From Notospermus geniculatus (lineage: Eukaryota > Nemertea > Pilidiophora > Heteronemertea > Lineidae): a stretch of 64,000 nt of DNA. Position 1 is the stretch's first letter. Every line of letters begins with the position of its first letter. The stretch lies in the NCBI GenBank assembly GCA_002633025.1, contig NMRB01000722.1:23698-87697 (forward strand), given 5' to 3'. Below, one piece after another: positions 62,601 to 64,000 of the stretch. Under the pieces are notes generated by a model. The model was not told where the DNA came from. It made no database searches and saw only the letters and a program-made list of their open reading frames with translations. The position numbers and the translations under genes are program-made.

Positions 62601-62819
62601 TCAGTACCGTATTTTTTTTTGGGGGGGGGGGGCATACAACAAGCAACATCCTTAAATTCTAATTCCAGCTGAAAGACTTGACTAGCAGGGTAAGAAACGA
62701 CATACGAGTAACGACACACACGAGTAGCTGTGTGGTTTTATGCATGGAAGGATACAAGTTTCGATGTTGGCGCCTGAGATGAAACCAGATGTGTCAAAGT
62801 TGATCCTGATGAATTTACC
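44512..62819 (-). CDS. MYH9: Myosin II heavy chain, non-muscle/smooth-muscle class (spliced, 30 exons in window, 5' end missing)
   Basis: Actin-based motor that assembles into bipolar filaments with essential and regulatory light chains and drives cortical contraction, cytokinesis and adhesion. Thirty exons join in one unbroken frame of 5139 nt: 1712 residues plus stop. Order by window residue: motor from just after switch I (1-437, including switch II DIAGFE and loop 2), SH2/SH1 helix (LRCNG, RICRQG), converter ([16 protein letters not shown]), two IQ motifs (about 542-591), then about 1090 residues of continuous heptad coiled coil, and a short non-helical acidic tail. The length agrees with a family protein of about 1960 residues lacking its first 240 or so. 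The absence of striated-muscle-specific sequence and the rod sequence ([26 protein letters not shown]) place it with MYH9/10/11/14 and zipper. An invertebrate gene is co-orthologous to all four, so the symbol marks the family. An alternative last exon is at 46063-46105. Confidence 0.97.
44609..47833 (-). other. Myosin II intron 29 (3.2 kb) containing an alternative exon
   Basis: This is the longest intron of the rod part of the gene. Apart from the 43-bp candidate exon at 46063-46105, I see no coding sequence. Frames here, such as 45183-45557 on the minus strand, lack recognisable content. The long intron next to an alternative last exon is typical of regulated terminal splicing. Confidence 0.8.
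46063..46105 (-). CDS. MYH9: Candidate alternative tail exon of myosin II (stop-containing, 43 bp)
   Basis: A strong acceptor (tttggtttgtctgttccag) is followed by T, which completes the split Gly codon left by exon 29 (GG+T). It continues in frame as [13 protein letters not shown] and TAG, and GTAACG comes directly after the stop and could act as a donor. Using it instead of, or in addition to, exon 30 gives 14 terminal residues in place of 32. The nucleotide word GACAAGGA[T/C]GAT is shared with exon 30, suggesting exon duplication. Correct phase, acidic family-like content and an immediate stop make chance unlikely, but transcript evidence is lacking. Confidence 0.7.
47834..48009 (-). CDS. 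MYH9: Myosin II exon 29 (end of coiled coil)
   Basis: 176 nt, acceptor gtgttttag, donor gtaggtatt. It encodes [20 protein letters not shown] through [14 protein letters not shown] to GLRSKMR plus two bases (GG) of a Gly codon. RRKLQRELE-type sequence is diagnostic of the end of the myosin II rod. Its phase (2 bases) fits both tail exons. Confidence 0.95.
48301..48409 (-). CDS. MYH9: Myosin II exon 28 (rod, filament-assembly region)
   Basis: 109 nt. After completing an Arg codon it reads [20 protein letters not shown] and then [15 protein letters not shown]. The positively charged start and the [12 protein letters not shown] block match the assembly-competence part of the rod. Confidence 0.95.
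48467..48615 (-). repeat. tRNA-related SINE copy in myosin intron 27
   Basis: Read on the minus strand: GCTGTCAGAGCGGCGCTGTG, CACCTGTCATCTCCGAGG, GGGTTTGATCACCGGTCAGA, TTCATGTGATGGACAGG, ending TTTCCTCCTGT. This is the same arrangement as at 13377-13523. Confidence 0.7.
48729..48937 (-). CDS. MYH9: Myosin II exon 27 (rod)
   Basis: 209 nt, acceptor cgcttacag, donor gtaagtac. It encodes [20 protein letters not shown], then [19 protein letters not shown] through to [10 protein letters not shown], plus two bases of Arg. The heptad pattern is continuous, and LERQNK.LK.KL.EME is a family signature. Confidence 0.96.
49106..49229 (-). CDS. MYH9: Myosin II exon 26 (rod)
   Basis: 124 nt. One base completes Lys, then [20 protein letters not shown] and [20 protein letters not shown]. 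It corresponds to the [19 protein letters not shown] segment of vertebrate non-muscle heavy chains. Confidence 0.96.
49437..49654 (-). CDS. MYH9: Myosin II exon 25 (rod)
   Basis: 218 nt. The acceptor (aaataag) has a weak pyrimidine tract. It starts [20 protein letters not shown], continues with [20 protein letters not shown] and [20 protein letters not shown], and ends in TSS-like residues plus AA. AQMKD and ERDEL are well conserved in the family. Confidence 0.95.
49857..50018 (-). CDS. MYH9: Myosin II exon 24 (rod)
   Basis: 162 nt, phase 0 at both ends. It encodes [20 protein letters not shown] then [20 protein letters not shown], ending ALKQLKKLQ. The [16 protein letters not shown] block is diagnostic of non-muscle and smooth-muscle heavy chains. 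Confidence 0.97.
50200..50370 (-). CDS. MYH9: Myosin II exon 23 (rod)
   Basis: 171 nt, 57 codons, phase 0. [20 protein letters not shown] is followed by [37 protein letters not shown] is nearly identical across class-II non-muscle myosins. Confidence 0.97.
50680..50902 (-). CDS. MYH9: Myosin II exon 22 (rod)
   Basis: 223 nt. After one base completing Arg: [20 protein letters not shown] through [20 protein letters not shown] to KRALEGQ. The [14 protein letters not shown] block is a strong family marker. Confidence 0.97.
50961..51038 (+). repeat. SINE head fragment filling myosin intron 21
   Basis: On the plus strand it reads TGCAGTGGTGCAGTGGAAAA, GACTGTCACCTCTGATG, and a B-box-like CCGGGTTTGATCCTGG. 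It is the only copy oriented against the gene. It ends 8 bp from the donor of exon 21 and makes up about half of the 144-bp intron. Confidence 0.65.
51047..51327 (-). CDS. MYH9: Myosin II exon 21 (rod)
   Basis: 281 nt, acceptor ttttttccag, donor gtatgtat. It encodes [20 protein letters not shown], then [19 protein letters not shown], the [15 protein letters not shown] block, and [34 protein letters not shown] is universal in myosin II rods. Confidence 0.97.
51505..51762 (-). CDS. MYH9: Myosin II exon 20 (rod)
   Basis: 258 nt, 86 codons, phase 0. [20 protein letters not shown] is followed by [20 protein letters not shown] and [20 protein letters not shown]. It matches the LL..T..LLQEE...KL....KL.QLE segment of the family. 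Confidence 0.96.
51969..52175 (-). CDS. MYH9: Myosin II exon 19 (rod)
   Basis: 207 nt, 69 codons, phase 0. [20 protein letters not shown] through [20 protein letters not shown] to VEKISKLQ. It corresponds to the AN.EK.K..LE.E..DL segment followed by KLQ in vertebrate heavy chains. Confidence 0.96.
52419..52631 (-). CDS. MYH9: Myosin II exon 18 (rod)
   Basis: 213 nt, 71 codons, phase 0. [20 protein letters not shown] is followed by [20 protein letters not shown] and [17 protein letters not shown]. The ELEALK.ELED..D.TAA.QELR.KREQEV block is highly specific for non-muscle/smooth-muscle myosin. Confidence 0.97.
52769..52913 (-). CDS. MYH9: Myosin II exon 17 (subfragment-2)
   Basis: 145 nt. One base completes Lys, then [20 protein letters not shown] through [20 protein letters not shown]. 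The [16 protein letters not shown] junction with exon 18 is a classic family sequence. Confidence 0.97.
53090..53238 (-). CDS. MYH9: Myosin II exon 16 (subfragment-2)
   Basis: 149 nt, acceptor aaatttcag, donor gtgagtga. [20 protein letters not shown] is followed by [20 protein letters not shown], ending LQ plus two bases of Lys. R.ELEK..RKLE matches the family. Confidence 0.96.
53512..53667 (-). CDS. MYH9: Myosin II exon 15 (subfragment-2)
   Basis: 156 nt, 52 codons, phase 0. [20 protein letters not shown] is followed by [31 protein letters not shown] and KLKNKHE.MI.DLEERL are the vertebrate counterparts. Confidence 0.97.
53897..54011 (-). CDS. MYH9: Myosin II exon 14 (subfragment-2)
   Basis: 115 nt. 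One base completes Gln, then [20 protein letters not shown] and [34 protein letters not shown] is nearly invariant in the family. Confidence 0.97.
54494..54642 (-). CDS. MYH9: Myosin II exon 13 (subfragment-2)
   Basis: 149 nt. [20 protein letters not shown] is followed by [20 protein letters not shown] and [25 protein letters not shown] matches the start of the coiled coil in vertebrate proteins. Confidence 0.96.
54821..55024 (-). CDS. MYH9: Myosin II exon 12 (head-rod junction)
   Basis: 204 nt, 68 codons, phase 0. It starts [12 protein letters not shown], the invariant head-rod junction after the second IQ motif, and continues [20 protein letters not shown] to [24 protein letters not shown] is a family signature. 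Confidence 0.97.
55426..55534 (-). CDS. MYH9: Myosin II exon 11 (IQ2, light-chain binding)
   Basis: 109 nt. One base completes Arg, then [20 protein letters not shown] and [28 protein letters not shown] is the second IQ motif, the regulatory light chain site, and WQWWRLFTK is invariant. Confidence 0.98.
55718..55878 (-). CDS. MYH9: Myosin II exon 10 (converter and IQ1)
   Basis: 161 nt. [20 protein letters not shown] is followed by [20 protein letters not shown], then [13 protein letters not shown]. The converter is followed by the first IQ motif ([16 protein letters not shown]), the essential light chain site. It ends with two bases of Arg. Confidence 0.98.
55988..56179 (-). CDS. MYH9: Myosin II exon 9 (SH1-SH2 helix)
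   Basis: 192 nt, 64 codons, phase 0. [20 protein letters not shown] is followed by [20 protein letters not shown] and [20 protein letters not shown]. It carries both reactive thiols (Cys in LRCNG and in RICRQG) that mark the SH2 and SH1 helices next to the converter. Confidence 0.98.
56340..56521 (-). CDS. MYH9: Myosin II exon 8 (loop 2 and actin-binding region)
   Basis: 182 nt. Two bases complete Ala, then [40 protein letters not shown] and [20 protein letters not shown]. The first part is loop 2, divergent and short; GMFRTV.QLYKEQL and [15 protein letters not shown] are invariant. Confidence 0.98.
56535..56662 (-). repeat. SINE copy filling myosin intron 7
   Basis: GAAAACCTGCACTGTCAAAG followed by GGGTTTGAACCCAC (B-box-like, palindromic) and GCACCGAAGTTTCCACAACA. 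It makes up about two thirds of the 194-bp intron. Confidence 0.65.
56716..56995 (-). CDS. MYH9: Myosin II exon 7 (lower 50K, actin-binding helix-turn-helix)
   Basis: 280 nt. [20 protein letters not shown] is followed by [29 protein letters not shown] and [36 protein letters not shown] and YAGKV.Y....WL.KN.DPLND are invariant in myosin II. It ends with one base of a split Ala codon. Confidence 0.98.
57200..57370 (-). CDS. MYH9: Myosin II exon 6 (relay region)
   Basis: 171 nt, 57 codons, phase 0. [20 protein letters not shown] is followed by [20 protein letters not shown] and [17 protein letters not shown]. This is the relay helix and loop, almost identical to vertebrate non-muscle myosin. 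Confidence 0.98.
57721..57992 (-). CDS. MYH9: Myosin II exon 5 (switch II)
   Basis: 272 nt. [20 protein letters not shown] through [20 protein letters not shown], then [25 protein letters not shown] is switch II, which senses the gamma-phosphate of ATP. It ends in phase 0. Confidence 0.98.
58589..58684 (-). CDS. MYH9: Myosin II exon 4 (motor, upper 50K)
   Basis: 96 nt. Two bases complete Ser, then [20 protein letters not shown] and [11 protein letters not shown], plus one base. [22 protein letters not shown] is the vertebrate counterpart. Confidence 0.97.
58926..59072 (-). CDS. MYH9: Myosin II exon 3 (motor)
   Basis: 147 nt. Two bases complete Val, then [40 protein letters not shown] and GFTPDEQA plus one base. 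It matches the LL.....Y.FLSNG segment; the acidic NEEEEE run is longer than in vertebrates. Confidence 0.96.
59266..59334 (-). repeat. Truncated SINE copy
   Basis: Only the part from ACAGGAGGAAACCAGAG to GGCCTCTCTATCACGTAA is present; the tRNA-like head is missing. Confidence 0.6.
60047..60182 (-). repeat. tRNA-related SINE copy
   Basis: GTAGGAGGAAACTGGAGTGC, AGAGTCACCCTCTCTATCAC and ATGAAGAACGGACCC, then GGAAACTGAACCTGGCACC (B box on the minus strand: GGTTCAGTTTCC), ending CACTCTGACACTGACAG. Confidence 0.75.
61241..61432. repeat. Foldback in myosin intron 2
   Basis: GATCTGCGCACTTCCGCCGA, AATCTCAACCAGAACCTCG at the left pairs with CCGAGGTTATGGTTGGGATT, TTGGCGGAAGTGTGCAGAT at the right. GACGTGACGCC and GCGTCACGTC pair inside. 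The 100-codon frame across it is a by-product. Confidence 0.75.
62401..62499 (-). CDS. MYH9: Myosin II exon 2 (motor)
   Basis: 99 nt. Two bases complete Tyr, then [20 protein letters not shown] and [12 protein letters not shown] plus one base. LLEKSR..RQ..ER.FHIFY is invariant after switch I. Confidence 0.98.
62756..62819 (-). CDS. MYH9: Myosin II exon 1 in window (just after switch I)
   Basis: 64 nt. [20 protein letters not shown] followed by Thr and one base of Tyr. The preceding exon would end in the switch I sequence NNSSRF. The 64-nt size is the same as the matching vertebrate exon, from memory of the family. Confidence 0.97.
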
Positions 62820-64000
62820 CTGAAATGAGACAGAAGACAAACTAAACATTTCATGAATGCTCCTGAATGGGATTAACTATGACTAGAAGAAAGGCTGTGT
62901 TCCGTAACTGCCATTGTTTTTTTTCAATAGAGTCCAGGGTTCTGATCAAATTATCTGATCATATGATGACATAATACGGTTCCAATGACCACCCCATTTT
63001 GTCACCGATTACACTATACATGTATTTAGCATTGTTACTTGTACTTCATTTAAGGCATGGCAGAAAAACCTCTTCTTGCAACAAGAGCACTTGATCATGG
63101 ACAAGGTTGAGTTTAATGTAGTTAACGATCAGTAAATCATTTGTGGAATTTCCTGTTATGAAATTTCGTTGATTAATTCATGTAATGTGAACATTCTGCC
63201 CTGGAATTGTCACAGGTCATGACCAGAGTCTTGGCCGACTATCTCTTTTCCTTCTTGGTACCACTCTTCACCTTGCAATCATGTGTGGGGAATGTCAGAC
63301 TCAAGTATGAAAACTCCATACCCTTGCCAGGGTTACATAGGAACCCTGCACTTGAGTCACTGAACATACCCACACTAGCTTTATATGAGCACATGTATCA
63401 GTCTAGTGTTGTAAAGGTACTCCTCCAGGTTAATCTTCTTGAGCAAGGTGGCTGTCAATGGGCAATCCACCAAACTGAATGACAAGAGACTGCCCATATG
63501 GTTTTCTAAAGCTGAACTGCCCATAGAGAAGATCTTTGTAACAACTTTCTCATATATGGGGGAAGGATCTCCAAATTCAGAATACGACTGTGATTTAGCC
63601 CATGGCATGAACAACAGGCACCGCCAATAGACACAGAACTCATCCCTGTTCTTAATTGCCCTATATCAGGTCAATGTGTCATCCTGTGTCTACATTCAGG
63701 CACCACCAGAGCAATTATCCCACTCATCAAATCCACAACGATTAGCTAATTAAACAGATAAAATCAATCCAGGGCATCGGGATGTAGCTATTCACAGACC
63801 TGTACATAACTTTCTAAAACTGCATCAACCAATTTTGACCATTATCTTTTGATAATGTAGGCCCCTATGTGACTTCGTTTCATCCAATATCAGGCCTTTA
63901 CATTGTGTGATTTGGTGTTACTACATTATCTAAGTGACTTTGTTTTATCAATATCGGGCCTTCTAGCATCACACAATACCATTTACTGTGGGCTGGAAAA
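62820..64000 (-). other. Myosin II intron upstream of the first visible exon (part)
   Basis: I searched the minus strand for the P-loop (GESGAGKT) and switch I exons and found neither, so the rest of the 5' end lies beyond the right edge. No repeat of note apart from the T/G run near 62612-62632 in the preceding intron. Confidence 0.7.

Noticed and set aside
62820-64000. P-loop and switch I exons of myosin
   Set aside because: Searched for on the minus strand and not found in this stretch.

Overview
This window is animal nuclear DNA with spliced genes, long introns and many decayed short mobile elements. It looks like a marine invertebrate, most likely an echinoderm-type deuterostome. That guess rests on the TCF/LEF and myosin II protein sequences, the frequent TAGGCCTA words and the many foldback elements; it is inference. 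There is one 92-base run of N (34159-34250) plus single Ns at 31823 and 38700.

Two genes can be read with confidence, both on the minus strand and both cut by the window edges. (1) The 5' part of a TCF/LEF Wnt-pathway transcription factor: coding exons 27879-28022, 27661-27721 and 3754-3851. They join in frame to 101 codons. A 23.8 kb intron separates exons 2 and 3. The HMG box lies beyond the left edge. (2) A conventional myosin II heavy chain of the non-muscle/smooth-muscle class (MYH9/10/11/14, Drosophila zipper). Thirty exons between 44512 and 62819 join in one frame to 1712 residues plus stop. They run from just after switch I, through the motor, converter, two IQ motifs and the whole coiled coil, to an acidic tail. 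The P-loop and N-terminus lie beyond the right edge. An additional 43-bp exon (46063-46105) in the last intron has its own stop codon and the matching splice phase, and would give a second, shorter tail.

Layout: 1-3753 TCF/LEF intron 3; 3852-27660 TCF/LEF intron 2 with several short DNA-transposon relics, SINEs and a microsatellite; 28023-29400 upstream region of TCF/LEF; 29400-41200 gene-poor, repeat-rich intergenic DNA with foldbacks, a 1.7-1.9 kb direct duplication beside the assembly gap, and a long inverted repeat whose two arms carry the same short signal-peptide-like reading frame; 41200-44511 unique sequence that is probably the myosin 3' UTR; 44512-64000 myosin gene.

The two genes are not known to act together. 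TCF/LEF is the nuclear effector of beta-catenin signalling; myosin II heavy chain drives actomyosin contraction. The most interesting observation is the stop-carrying alternative tail exon, which resembles the vertebrate smooth-muscle SM1/SM2 tail switch.
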